Notes: generated by a model from the letters alone, not told the origin. A stretch of 64,000 bases of DNA from Sinonovacula constricta (GCA_007844125.1 CM017561.1:60552756-60616755), one strand, 5' to 3'; positions 36,851 through 49,980 are shown, counted from the first letter of the stretch. Made by a program: numbers and translations.

Positions 36851-38135
36851 TCCAGTAGATACATTTCTAAAACAATCAGAATGTGTCCATCAAAATTAAC
36901 AAAACCATTGATTAAGCTGGTTTCAGCCAACTTTTTATTTGAAAAGTGTTTTAACTCATAACAACATATTTTCAGGTAGTAGGATTGTGTTGAGTAAGAA
37001 TTGTTGTATATGCTAAATAAATATGCTGAATAAAAATGTAGAATGGATTCTAAGTGCTGACCTTACATTTTCTTTGTATTAGTCAACAATGTGCACAACA
37101 TCCTCATAATGTAGGTAGATAATCACTCTGTTGATTTGTCATGTACAGCACAAAGAGTTTGTATTTTTTTGTTACCTTTTCAATATTTTATTTATTTTAT
37201 ACATTTTCCTGCTTGTGTCAATAAAATTGAATCTGTCAAAATGTTTGTTATTTTAACACACCATATTAATAATAAACTAGCATGTAATTGATAATAATTT
37301 CCCCGTTCTTTATAACAGGACATTACTCTTACTAGCAAAATTGCATCATGTTTTCTCCCTTGTCAGCTAGATTGTGCACTTTCTTAAAAAATTTATTCTT
37401 ACAATAAAGGTAATTACTTAATATGAAATTAATTCAACATTTTATGTACATTAAGAAAATAATACAGTTTGTCTTACAAACATTACATCTTATGTTTTTA
37501 TGATGATTGGTTTGATTTGTCAACCTACTAACAGTATTGCAGTAATTTAGAAAATTTCAAGGTCTAATTCATGTGCATAACAAATAACTAAGTATAAAAT
37601 ATTACAACATGTGCCAAGAATGGCTTAAAAACAAACTACTAGTTACTTCACTTTTGTCAGTATTGACCTAAGGAAAACCCATGGTTTAGTTGGAAAAAGT
37701 ATTAATTTGATCATATTAGTTAATCAGAATTTTTTTTTATTATGTATTCTTGAATCCATGCATGATATTAAAGGTAATTTGATTCAAGAAATAAAGTGTT
37801 ACATATGTCCAGATGTATAGATAAAGGCCATGGATCTGAAGTTATCTGACACTTAATTCTTAATCAGTGTAAATGAAAGTTGAAAAAAGGTATATCAAAT
37901 CGATTTAAGCAGATGAAAGTACATGTTTTGTTTGTATTGCTTTTGTGCGATTTACCAAGGAAGGTAACTCAAATATTTTATTATCCTAAAATGTCAGAGT
38001 TATATTTCTTAACAAATAACGTTTAAAAACAACAACATCACAAACAACAAGAAAAATAAAATCTTTGGAAAATGAAACATATATCACACAGAGCAATTAT
38101 TAGTTTAAACAGCATGCCATGTGAACGTTTTGCCT

Positions 38136-38580
38136 TTAAAAGTGGTATCCGACAGTTTGCCTATATCAGATAGATCTACATGTATAACAAAATCGTACCA
38201 ATGCTTTGGGAAATAGGGGCATATTTTTCGTGTAAATTTAAACTTTGAATGTGAACACTAACTAAATTGTTAAACATAACTAATCGCGAATAAAATCACT
38301 TTGTGTATTCTTTTAAACTGTATAATAGCTTGATAGTGGTCTCTGCTTAAAATAGATATCGACGTCAGAGCGGATTAACCGGATGACTTTATCCCGGATG
38401 ACTTTATAACATGATATCAAAAGAAAGTGGTCACGTGGTTTTCTAAGTCTTAAAATAGACATCTCTGCCGCGTTGCTTAGGAAATACCTGTCAGCAATGA
38501 CAAGTAGTGATTTGTGCTTGACTGCTCATAGCAATTAATAGCATTTTGCAGGAACTCTTCAGATAACAATGACTTATTTG
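38136..38580 (+). mobile_element. TTAA-MITE family A, copy 5 (right end lost)
   Basis: Starts TTAAAAGTGGTATCCGACAG at 38136-38155 and carries the internal block around GACGTCAGAGCGGAT. The inner right section (CATTTTGCAGGAACTCTTCAG) is present, but the terminal repeat is missing. GGATGACTTTAT is duplicated inside the copy at 38391-38414. Confidence 0.5.
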
Positions 38581-39119
38581 GACGTCGCTACAACGATCAT
38601 AATTGGTCGATGTATTTCAAAAACAAAACAGCTATCTAGTGATGACTTGAATGAATCCTATCGCACTAGTCCAAAACTGTTGTTTGTTTTTTTTGACAGA
38701 AAAGTTTTTGGCATTCACTGCTCTCTTTTGGTTGAGAATATGGTTTCGCTGCTTAGTTCTTATATAAGTCACTGCTTGGACTGTTTTGTTTTAAAACGGT
38801 CAAATGGTGGTTTCTGTTCGATTACTATTTCCAAAGACCCAAGAAGTTCGAGATTAAGATTCCGTTATCATGCGAAGCGCCACGACACCAGTCCTTATTT
38901 TTGCATACCGACAGTTCCAAGGTGTACCTAACTGTTGAGTTTAATCCATTTGTTTAGTATAGTAATGTCCTTAGCGTTTTTGTGAATGCCACATATTCAT
39001 TAAATTGGCATAGATCTATGCATTCCTCTATCCAGAATGCTGTTTTTTAATGTTATATATGTTGTCTTTCTCATGTGATATATGAACAAATTCTGTGTGA
39101 CGTAGTAGTCAATGGTTGA

Positions 39120-39370
39120 TGACGTCATTAAATCGAGCCGCGTTGAACTCAGATACATTAAAATTTCTTTTGTCATAAATAATCAGTATAAAAAGCGTTA
39201 TTGTACACAACAGACCATTTACAAATAATCAATGAGTAAAAGACGCTCGAAATGTCATCACTTATACAATAAACCTTCCGATATTTTTATGACATTCGGA
39301 CCTTCTTCGAACCGCCGCTTGTCACCAAATCACCAAAATGTCCTGCCAACATTGTAACCGGTGAAGGTAA
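39120..39370 (+). promoter_or_regulatory. Possible promoter and first exon (CRE, TATA, donor)
   Basis: TGACGTCA at 39120-39127 is followed by GTATAAAAAG at about 39185-39194. Then comes a less AT-rich stretch with CpGs, an ATG at 39338 reading MSCQHCNR then stop, and GTAAGC at about 39366. The layout fits a first exon with a donor (GTGAAG or GTAAGC), but no downstream exon is recognised. Two more CREs lie at 39516-39523 and 39538-39545. Confidence 0.5.
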
Positions 39371-39549
39371 GCGTAATTTGCATTCATTCTTTTAATATTT
39401 TAATAATACTTATAAAAATAACAAGTTTATAAGTCAAGCTTCCCATTTTCTGTATAAATATTTCGAGTCTAAATATATTGATCAAAGAATGAAAATGGAT
39501 CTGCAACATGACATATGACGTCATGACACTTGTTGCATGACGTCATTAA

Positions 39550-40610
39550 TACACGCACCTGATTTGTTGACAAATACTTAACAATAAATTGTCAAATCGA
39601 CCTTATGTTCCAAGAGACCTTATGATCCAAGAGATTTTAATATTGTATTTAGTACGACATAAAACAACAAACATATGACGATAGTTGCCTTTCCTTCACA
39701 CTCAGTACGTTTGTAATCTACTAACTAGCCAAAGATATACGTTTTTTTTAATTTAAGTTATTGCTTATCTAATTCGGATGTTGTTTTTAACTTTTCTCAT
39801 TTAGACATGTAAAGAATTTACTGTAACATTTTTTTTCTCACGATAGCTGTGAAAAGATCAAAGCGAGCATTGACTTATTACGCTCTAAATCTTTACATAT
39901 CTACGCACTAGTTTTCTTAACACAAATATATTTTTTCATAATCGTATGTGACCTCATTAAACGAGCACTAGTAAAGTTAATTGCCTGATTCTTCTAATCA
40001 ATCCGGCTGTGAATAGCAACCAAACTGCATGGAGAGATTTACATCTTTTCCGATGTGTTTAATCTTTACATGCATAATAATATTAATTCACTATAGGTAT
40101 CTAGAAGGTCGTTAAGAACATGTAAGTAGCTTTGCTGCTCTCGAAGGATGCAATTTGATGAAACTGCTTTTATAACATACAAAATAAAGGGTACATATTT
40201 TTGCTCTTTTCAATGCGTAGCAAAATATATTCAACGACATTCGTGAACATCAACTATACGACCATAATGACCTCGTGAGAAAAGGATGTTTTATTATTTA
40301 GCAGTCTTATTTAAACTGTTTACGCAATATAGATTAAATCACGAAATATAACATCAAACGGGATTAAAACTATGTCATTTCGATCAGTATTTTAAAAATG
40401 CTTGTAAATAAACCGGTTTGAATAAATTTCTGACATTCTATGGTTATAGCATAATATTGTCAATATTTGCACTCATTCATTTATTCTATATTAAAACTTG
40501 TTTAAAATGAAATTTCTATAAATTAAAAAAACCCTGCTATAAATCATTCCATCAAAACTGTTTGATGATGTGTTTGCGTTATTAACACGTGACATTTATT
40601 ACCACATGTT
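39550..40610. other. No gene seen
   Basis: AT-rich; no exon, repeat family or RNA gene recognised. Confidence 0.5.
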
Positions 40611-40618
40611 CCTTTGAC

Positions 40619-40882
40619 CTAGGACGGACCCAGAAAATTTTGGTGGGGGTGTGAAGTATAAATCAAAATCCATTCAACTTTACCGCAGTAAATACTAGAT
40701 ATATATACACAGTAAGAGACGCTAACTTCGACCTAAGCAGTCAACACACACAATTTACTTTAAAGGCTTAGCTTTTTAAGTTAAGATGTATGTATTTTCA
40801 CAACTCTACTCTTTTACCTGGTTGGTGAAAGGGGTGGGAGGATGCACCCCCCCCCCACCCCCACGTCCCTGATCTATCCCTG
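40619..40882 (+). mobile_element. hAT-like MITE family C, copy 1
   Basis: A 264-bp element whose ends resemble CAGGGGCGGATCCAG in inverted orientation: GGACGGACCCAG on the left and CTGATCTATCCCTG on the right. G- and C-rich runs lie just inside both ends. The inner sequence CATTCAACTTTACCGCAGTA is shared, inverted, with copies 2 and 3. CAGGG-type ends suggest hAT, but the candidate 8-bp flanking duplication matches at only 4 of 8 positions. Confidence 0.5.
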
Positions 40883-41200
40883 CCTTGTTATTGCCCCTCT
40901 ACTAGTTCTATGCCACCTAAATATTCCAGGTCGGTGGCGCGGGAAATTTGTCAACAAACATTTAAAATGTTTAATTAGTTCTTCTTTAAATTAAGATCAA
41001 ACGTTTTGACATTATTACTCATGTACAGTTAAGGCTCTGTTCGTAATTGTTTGATGCTATTTTCTATAAGATAACGAACACATTCGAGAAAAACTCCTTT
41101 AAATTGTTTGAAAGTCATTTATCAAAAATATGTAAGTTAACAAGATGCGTATGCAAAATGTATGAGAACTCTACCAAATAATACATTACTATATTCGTTA

Positions 41201-41355
41201 CCGGACTTGTTAGCGCAATCAGGAACGTTAGCGTCACGTTCCCCAGGCCCCGGGTTCAAACCCGTGCTGCGATATACTAAAGTCAAAATAGCCCCGTGCT
41301 AACGCAGAAGCAGACATATAATAAATAGTATTTCTACAACTGGTCGACACAGAGG
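41201..41355 (+). repeat. SINE-A, head-only copy
   Basis: The tRNA-like head has GACTTGTTAGCGCAATCAGG at 41203-41222 and B box GGGTTCAAACCC at 41252-41263. It continues through the start of the body (ACTGGTCGACACAG), then stops. It is not a functional tRNA because the acceptor stem does not close. Confidence 0.5.
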
Positions 41356-42094
41356 CCATTTTTGTTTTTTTTTATAAAGACACCGCCACTTATTCGTTTA
41401 ATGATATTTTACTTGCACTCTTCGGACAGACATCGCTGCTAAGTGCATTAACTATTGTCAAATATGCTAATTACTTATCTCGTGTCATATTGTAAGTATG
41501 ACGTATGTTTAACCAATACAGAACAAACTATCGCGATTTCCAGTGATATCTCAGCATGCCACATCGCCATTGTAGATATTCCGAATCTAGATGACAACGA
41601 AGAACGTTTACACGTAAAAGTCAAGCTTTCTAAAAACTATAATAGGTTCAAGACGGTTAAAACCACACGTATATGACAAAGAAGTCTGACTAAAAGAAAT
41701 GCGATTGATCCCTAATTGGGCCCGACGTAATGAACTGGTAAGATTAATTTTACGCCTATTAAATCATTAAATAGGTTATGTTGAAAATTAAATTTAAGGT
41801 AAAGATTGTTCCGGTCGCAATGTATAACACTACATAAAACTAGCTCGAACGCAGTCCCTGTTTAGAATCCTAGAAAACGAAGCATTTTTGGTTTTATTAC
41901 ATTTGTGTCCATTTCTTTACTGTTAATATTTACAGTTATTGAATTTTATCGATGTGTTATTTTAAGTCATAATTTATGCCACATACCAAAACTTTAATTT
42001 TGGTATGGATAATGTAAAACAAAGTGCCTGTCAGAGTAAGTGTGACTTAAATACATTTATAGAAAAATGTAATAAGAGTTATTCAACAGTTCTG

Positions 42095-42220
42095 AATGGC
42101 TCATAACTCCTCAGCCCTTGGCTTTAAGTCCTGGTCGTTGCAAGAATTTATATATCGTGGGGACGTCTCCCACCTGATCCGCGGTGCGTCAGTGGTTCTA
42201 CCCAAACATTAGTTAAAGGC
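42095..42220 (+). repeat. SINE-B fragment
   Basis: A worn head (CTTTAAGTCCTGGTCG) and body CCACCTGATCCGCGGTGCGT followed by GGTTCTACCCAAACATTAG. The tail is missing. Confidence 0.5.
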
Positions 42221-42736
42221 AAGTTAAAAAATACTCAAAATACACGCACATCTTTATCTATGCAAAAATATTTAATTTAACTTTCCTAATTGACAGAAAA
42301 AGGTTCTTTAAGTCAACAATTCTTATCACTTAAGTGATGCCATTCGTAAACCGGATTAAATATTCCTAGGAGACTGTTAAGGGCCGCGAAATATAAATGT
42401 TAATGTAGGATATCTCTCTTTCACGTGTGTTACCTCTCCCACGTGATTTATACAGTTGCCAGCCAGTATTCCAATTGTAAGAATGATTGATGGCACATTC
42501 GGTAAATGTTTTATAGCAAAACATGAGTAAACAAATTTAAGATGCTCTATTTGAATATACCATTTGTTTGAAGTATATTTGTTGAGCGGTGACAGAGCAG
42601 GAAAAAGATTTAATGTCAAACTAAATCAACTAAAACAAATGTATTTCTTAAAGCGAGCTGATCGCAAGCTGTTTAGTGTGCATTTTATACTGTGTTACAA
42701 CGTTGAGATTTAGTACAACGATAATTGATACTGAAC

Positions 42737-42739
<3 letters not shown>

Positions 42740-42771
<32 letters not shown>
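42740..42771 (+). repeat. C32 homopolymer
   Basis: 32 consecutive C as given. Such runs are prone to assembly length error. The right flank repeats ATTCCACTTATAACA twice within about 45 bp. Confidence 0.5.
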
Positions 42772-42773
<2 letters not shown>

Positions 42774-43194
42774 ATATTCCACTTATAACAAAAGAACCGA
42801 GTATTCCACTTATAACAGAGTAGCGAGCAACAATAAAGAGTAGCTTCCTATAATAAAAAGATAGCATACAATTATAGTAATGTTAACAATACATCTTGTA
42901 ATAACAGATGTAGCAGACAGCAAGGAAGAAAGCAAAGTCACAGGAAGTCTAGTTCCCATTACAGTTATGGTTCGATACTCTTACATATTTATGTAATGAA
43001 TCAATAGTTTAGGCGAGTGTTTTGTTTCCAGAATAGTCATCATCTTGTTTAAAGCGCATTCTCCCTGCGGCGCCTTGTATTGCTCACATTTCTTGTTAAT
43101 TGTATAGAATTCAAAGCTCCTCAGATATATTTTGTAATGTTGGGTAAATCAAGTTGTTTAAGCTAGTAGTTAGAAGTCATATATAGACTAAGCC

Positions 43195-45990
43195 ACGAAT
43201 ACGCAAATGTAGCATACGGATGATGGCAAATATAAACCAAGGATGGTGGCAAATACGGTCTATCGATGATTGCAAATATGGTCCTAGATGATGGCAAGTA
43301 TGGCTCAAGGATGATGGCAGATATTCATCATGGATGATGACCATTATGGTCCATGGATGATGGCAAATATAGTCCATGGATGATGGCAGATACGGTCTAT
43401 GGATGATTGCAATTATGGTCCCCGGATGATGGCAAATATAATCCATGGATAATGGCAAATATGGCCAATGGATGATGACAAATATAGTTCCTGGATGATG
43501 ACAAATATAGTTAATGGATGATGGTATGAAATATGGCCAATGGATGATGATAAATATAGTTCATGGATGATGACAAATATACTTTATGGATGATGGCAAA
43601 AATGGCCCATAGATAATGGCAGATATGGCTCATGGATGATGGAAAATATAGTCCATGGATGATGGCAAATATAAGCCACTATGGATGATGGCAAATATAG
43701 AATTTAGATTTTGTTCCATGGATGATGACGAATAAAGTGGATGAGGGCAAATATAAGTTCATGCATGGTGGCAAATATGGTCCAAGGATGGTGGCAAGTA
43801 TTGTCCATAGATGACGGCAAATATAGTTCATGGATGATGCCAAATATAGTTCATGGATGATGCCAAATATTGTTCATGGATGATGCCAAATATTGTTCAT
43901 GGATGATGACAAATATAGTCCATGGATGATGACAAATATAGTTCATGGATGATGCCAAATATTGTTCATGGATGATGACAAATATATCTCATGGATGATG
44001 GCAAATATAGTTCATGGATGATGACAAATATAGTCCATGGATGATGACAAATATAGTCCATGGATGATGACAAATATTGTTCATGGATGGTGACAAATAT
44101 TGTTCATGGATGATGACAAATATAGTTCATGGATGATGGCAAATATAGTTCATGGATGATGACAAATATATCTCATGGATGATGGCAAATATAGTTCATG
44201 GATGATGACAAATATAGTCCATGGATGATGACAAATATAGTCCATGGATGATGACAAATATTGTTCATGGATGGTGACAAATATTGTTCATGGATGATGA
44301 CAAATATAGTTCATGGATGATGGCAAATATAGTTCATGGATGATGACAAATATAGTTCATGGATGATGACAAATATAGTCCATGGATGATGACAAATATA
44401 GTTCATGGATGATGACAAATATAGTTCATGGATGATGACAAATATAGTTCATGGATGATGACAAATATAGTTCATGGATGATGACAAATATAGTTCATGG
44501 ATGATGACAAATATAGTTTATGGATGATGACAAATATAGTTCATGGATGATGACAAATATAGTTCATGGATGATGACAAATATAGTCTATGGATGATGAC
44601 AAATATTGTTCATGGATGATGACAAATATAGTTCATGGATGATTACAAATATAGTTCATGGATGATGACAAATATAGTCCATGGATGATGACAAATATAG
44701 TTCATGGATGGTGACAAATATAGTCCATGGAAGATGACAAATATTGTTCATAGATGATGACAAATATAGTTCATGGATGATGACAAATATAGTTCATGGA
44801 CGATGACAAATAAAGTTCATGGATGATGACAAATATATCTCATGGATGATGACAAATATTGTTCATGGATGATGACAAATATTGTTCATGGATGATGGCA
44901 AATATAGTCCATGGATGATGACAAATATAGTTCATGGATGATGACAAATATAGTTCATGTATGATGACAAATATATCTCATGGATGATGACAAATATTGT
45001 TAATGGATGATGACAAATATAGTTCATGGATGATGGCAAATATGGTCCATGGATGATGACAAATATAGTTCATGGATGATGACAAATATATCTCATGGAT
45101 GATGACAAATATATCTCATGGATGATGACAAATATAGTCCATGGATGATGGCAAATATTGTTCATGGATGATGACAAATATTGTTCATGGATGACGGCAA
45201 ATATTGTTCATGAATGATGACAAATATAATTTATGGTTGACGGCAAATGTTGTTCATCGATGATGACAAATATAATTTATGGTTGACGGCAAATGTTGTT
45301 CTTCGATGATGACAAATATGTCCCAATGAATGATGACAAATATAATTCATGCATGAGAGCAAATATGATCAATATATGGTGGCAAATACAGTTCATGTAT
45401 TATGGCAAAACTTGTCTAAGAATGATAGCAAATATGGTCCAAGGATTTTGGCAAATGTAGTCCATAAATGAGAGCAAAAATAGTTCTTAATGGATGATGA
45501 CAAATATGACCCATGGATGTTGGCAAATACAGTTCATGGATGATGGCAGATATAGTTTTTGGATAATGGCTTAGATAGTTCATGATGATGACAAATATAG
45601 TTCGTGCATGTTGGCAAAACAGTTCATTGATGATGGCAAATATAGTCAATTGATAAAGACAAATATAGTTCACGGATGATGGCATATATAGCTTTTGGAT
45701 AATGGCAAAGATAGTTCATGGATGGTGACAAATATAGTTCATAGATGATGGCAAATACAGTTCGTGGATTATGGCAAATACATTTCATGGATGATGGCAA
45801 ATATAGTTAGTGGATGATGTCAAATAACGTCCACAGATGATGACAAATATTGTTCATGGATGATGGAAAATGTAGATCATGGATGATGGCAAACATAGTT
45901 CATGGATGATGACAAATATATCTCATAGATGATGACAAATATTGATCATGGATGATGGCAAATATGTCCCAATGGATGATGAAAAATATA
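43195..45990 (+). repeat. 23-bp satellite array
   Basis: The monomer is GTTCATGGATGATGACAAAT plus ATA, with common variants GTCC, ATCTC, GGC and ATT. Copies are most uniform at 43.9-45.2 kb and decay outward. A block at 43977-44160 is repeated almost exactly at 44161-44344, a period of 184 bp or eight monomers. Longer open frames on either strand here are products of the repeat. Confidence 0.5.
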
Positions 45991-46139
45991 ATTCATGGAT
46001 GAAAGCAAATATGATCCAAATACAGAAAGCAAATACAGTTTGTACAGTTACATGTATTATGGCAAAATTTGTTCACGAATGATGGCATATATGACCAATT
46101 GATGGCAAATATAGTCCACAGATAATAAAAAATATAGTT

Positions 46140-46700
46140 AATGGATGGTGCACATATGGTCCATGAATGATTACAAATATAGTTAAAGGATGGTGCAAAT
46201 ATGGTCCACGAATGGTGACAAATATAGTTAATGGATGGTGCAAATATGGTCCACGAATGGTGACAAATATAGTTAATGGATTGTGCAAATATGGTCCACG
46301 AATGGTGACAAATAAAGTTAATGGATGGTGCAAATATGGTCCACGAATGGTGACAAATATAATTAATGGATGGTGCAAATATGGTCCACGAATGGTGACA
46401 AATACATGTATAGTTAATGGATGGTACAAATATGTTTTATGAATGATGACAAATATAGTTAATGGATGGTGCAAATATGGTCCACGAATGGTGACAAATA
46501 TAGTTAATAGATGGTGCAAATATGGTCCACGAATGGTGAAAAATATAGTTAATGGATGGTGCAAATATGGTCCACGAATGGTGACAAATATAATTAATGG
46601 ATGGTGCAAATATGTCCACGAATGGTGACAAATATAGTTAATGGATGGTGACAAATATAATTAATGGATGGTGCAAATATGGTCCATGAATGATGACAAA
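46140..46700 (+). repeat. 45-bp dimer section of the satellite
   Basis: The unit is GTTAATGGATGGTGCAAATAT then GGTCCACGAATGGTGACAAA plus TATA, about 45 bp, made from two diverged 23-bp monomers. Nine or so copies occur. Length divisible by three leaves frames open on both strands (193 residues on minus). Confidence 0.5.
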
Positions 46701-46861
46701 TATAGTTAATAGATAATGCAAATATGGTCAAAACATTATCGCAAATGTAGTTTATTGATGGTGCAAATATGGTCCACGAAGGATGACAAATATAGTTAAT
46801 GGATGGTGCAAATATGGTCCACGAATGGTGACATATACAATTAATGGATGGTGCAAATATA

Positions 46862-47280
46862 GTCCATGAATGATGACAAATTTAGTTAATGGATTAATGC
46901 AAATTTGGTCCAAGCATTATCGCAAATGTAGTTTATTGATGGTGCAAATATGGTCCACGAAGGATGACAAATATAGTTTATTGATGGTGCAAATATGGTC
47001 CACGAAGGATGACAAATATAGTTAAGGGATGGTGCAAATATAGTCCATGAATGATGACAAATTTAGTTAATGGATTAATGCAAATTTGGTCCAAGCATTG
47101 CAAATGTAGTTTATTGATGGTGCAAATATGGTCCACGAAGGATGACAAATATAGTTTATTGTTGGTGCAAATATGGTCCACGAAGGATGACAAATATAGT
47201 TAAGGGATAGTGCAAATATAGTCCATGAATGATGACAAATTTAGTTAATGGATTAATGCAAATTTGGTCCAAGCATTATA
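46862..47280 (+). repeat. 181/178-bp higher-order repeat in the satellite
   Basis: GTCCATGAATGATGACAAAT starts units at 46862, 47043 and 47221 (third partial). The second unit lacks three bases in CATTATCGC. Each unit holds about eight diverged monomers. Degraded monomers continue to about 47395. Confidence 0.5.
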
Positions 47281-47395
47281 GCAAATATAGTTTTTGGATG
47301 GTGCAAATATGGTCTAAGGATGATAGAAAATATAGTCCATGAATGATTATAAATATAGATGGATGATGACACATCTAATCCATGGATGATGGCAA

Positions 47396-49732
47396 AACCT
47401 CAGTATGTCTGTGTCAGAACGGTTTTTAAAAGGAAGCACAGAATGATCAGTTTTCGGCCAATAGTGCAGATCCCGATCAGTCAGCTGCCAGGTCAGGCTC
47501 GAGACGTTATGCTGCATAGAATATAGTACGGGTTGGTAACAAATGAAGCATGTTAAAGAGTAGGGCGTTTAAGTTTTATCTTAACTTGACATGATTGTCT
47601 AACGTTTACTGGCTGCGGATCTAATTAGCGAGTCATATTTCGTCGATGCTTTACCTATACTGCGGCATCAAGTCGGTCAAAAGAAAAATCACGAACCTAT
47701 ACCTGGAGCAAATGAGCAACTTCCCCTATTGATTGAGCATTTGCCCAATAAAGATCGAAAGCCTTGCCTTTCGCTTGGTCGTATTCGTGAGAAATTTAAA
47801 AGATTTATTACATCGTCAGATATCTGGTAATTGAAACTTACTCAGTGTTAAGTGCCCAGTTTTGTGCTTTAACGACAGGATCAGAGTTTGACATTGGACC
47901 CTTAAGTAGAGCTTGGCCACATAAGATATCACGACATTCATTTGTCTGAACAAAACAAAAAGAAATCCCACATAAATGGAGACTTTCCTGAATAGACTGT
48001 AGACTGTAAATAAAATAGGATGGTTAATAAAAGGTAGACTTAAAGACAGCCACCCAGTAAAAGGCAAGGGGTTGTCTACACGACGCTATGTTATTTCGTT
48101 TTTTTAAAAGAAAAGTAAACAAGGCATGGACATATCATTCGCGATATCGCTCTGGCGCGAGATCTTAATGTTTGACGGCTAAATCTACATGCTCTGTACG
48201 TATATGTGATTTCTTGTTTCTAATCGATGAAGTAAACATTTATGTTTTTACAAGAAGGCAGGTAAATAGGTAACGCAAGTTGACAACCATTTAAGACCTT
48301 AAAGTGAATGATCATTAGACACTTTAAATAAGTTTGTTTTTTTCTAGCGAGGCTTCATATGTTAAACCCACGCTACGGAAAAGTTTCGAATTATTTTAGA
48401 AACGAAACCGGTAGCATAAGATCATTCTTTCCCATAAAACACACGTGGGGAGAATCATGTGCACTGCTTTCTGTTATTATAGCAAACATAACATTCATCA
48501 ATGTCATACGTAAAATAAAACTAAGATGATAACTTCAATATCTTTAATACATTTAGCAAATGATTACTCAAAAGAACGGATAAATGGACGTATTTTTTAA
48601 ACTAAAACGGAGGTAAACGTTATAAAATAAATTCTTTTATCTTAAAAAATAAATAAACATGTATGACGCAGACTTAAAGAATTTGATCAAACATGAACCC
48701 GGCTATTATTATCACTCTACAAGATATGCAGAATAAGTTATTATCTTAACCGATATTTGATATGTAACAAAATGTTTATGAAAAAACAATAGCGAATACA
48801 ATATCGAATTCCAACAATATACTTCTATCAATTGATAACGTGAGATAATAACTTTAAAACAACGCTGACTGCTTTGTGGAATATCTGTGACGAACCAGGG
48901 TGTAGTTTGCTTTGTTTTTACAGTTTTTGTGTGGTAATCATTGTGTATCAGTCTATCGGCTTGATGATATAAAGAGTCCAATTTCAACACCCGCCGTAAA
49001 ATCACGCCATATCCATACCATCTTAGTCACTGAATGATTGTGACTGAACAACACACACCAGGAGCGCGTGCAGTGGCTTGTGCCGTAGATACAATAGGTT
49101 GTTTGTTAATGTTTTCCATAGGGTTTATGTCACTTGCCAAATGAAAGATAGTGTCCTCTTGAACTAGATACAGGCTTCCTTCAAGGTGTCACCACAATAC
49201 CTTGTTTGTTTTTTTGCTAGTTATAAACGTTATCAGTTTCTGCATATAACATATATTAAAATGCATTTTTTTTCTTACGTTTACTGGTTGTATAAGCTTA
49301 TAAAAAAACAACCAAAGAAGCTAAAGGATCTGAACTCTGTCGAGATTCATTTATTCTACGTTTTTAATAGAAACACTTTTAAAATCGTTGTTGTTTGTGT
49401 TTTAGATGCCTTCCTAAGTATGTAAAATTCGTCTTGACGCCACACTTAACTTTTTTACAGAGCTACATCTTCTGTTTATCTGTCATTTAACTTATTAATA
49501 TAACTAGCTAACGTTGTTAGTAACCTCATTATATTTATATGTATAAATATATTTGTATAACTGAATCTCGATGGGTTGTTTATAGTTGCCTCAGTTCATT
49601 CTTATAATTGACATTTTCAGAGTATTGTTCCGCACTCATTCTTGAATCATTTTGAATCATCTTCTGTATTGTTAATGGACAAAGACAATGTTTATTGTTG
49701 ATAACCAATAAGAGTCGATGTTATTTATTTGT
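47396..49732. other. No gene seen
   Basis: A GATC foldback relic with clear AGTGCAGATCCCGATCAG lies at 47450-47500. Otherwise nothing is recognised. Confidence 0.5.
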
Positions 49733-49980
49733 TTTGTTTACGTTACATCGCACAGACACAATTACGATCGTCCGGCTAATTATTGGTGGAGGAAGTCCTC
49801 AGACTTACTTGTATGGCTTGGTAGAACCACCGACGCATCGTAGGTTAGTTGGAAAACCTCATCACATGAAAATTCTTGCACCGACCGGGACTCGAACCCA
49901 CGCAGTGAGGAGTCAAGGAGTTACAAGACAGCGAAGACACTCGATGAGACACTTTCCTGATACTAGACTGAGTAGTCTTG
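49733..49980 (-). repeat. SINE-B, near full length
   Basis: Reverse orientation: tail TTGTTTACGTTACATCGCAC, body TGGTAGAACCACCGACGCAT, B-box complement GGGACTCGAACCC at about 49887-49899, and head through CGAAGACACTCGATGAG. It lies just before MITE A copy 6. Confidence 0.5.

Larger units (their letters stand above)
34487..38135. other. No gene seen
   Basis: Very AT-rich intergenic sequence downstream of TUSC2, with only the two SINE-B pieces at 36.5-36.9 kb recognised. Confidence 0.5.

Noticed and set aside
38569..38931. 120-codon open frame on plus, the longest outside the tandem arrays
   Set aside because: It starts within the end of a MITE copy, resembles no family I know and has no visible splice or start context. 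A frame this long can occur by chance in 64 kb. A protein search or RNA-seq could revive it.
41455..41676. 73-codon plus frame with fairly balanced composition
   Set aside because: No recognisable motif, no neighbouring exon and no transcript evidence.
46073..46654. 193-codon minus frame (HHPLTIFVTIRGPYL repeats)
   Set aside because: It is a product of the 45-bp satellite unit, and similar frames are open on the other strand.
43195..47395. CRISPR-like array
   Set aside because: Units are directly abutting satellite monomers without unique spacers, in a eukaryotic sequence with introns.
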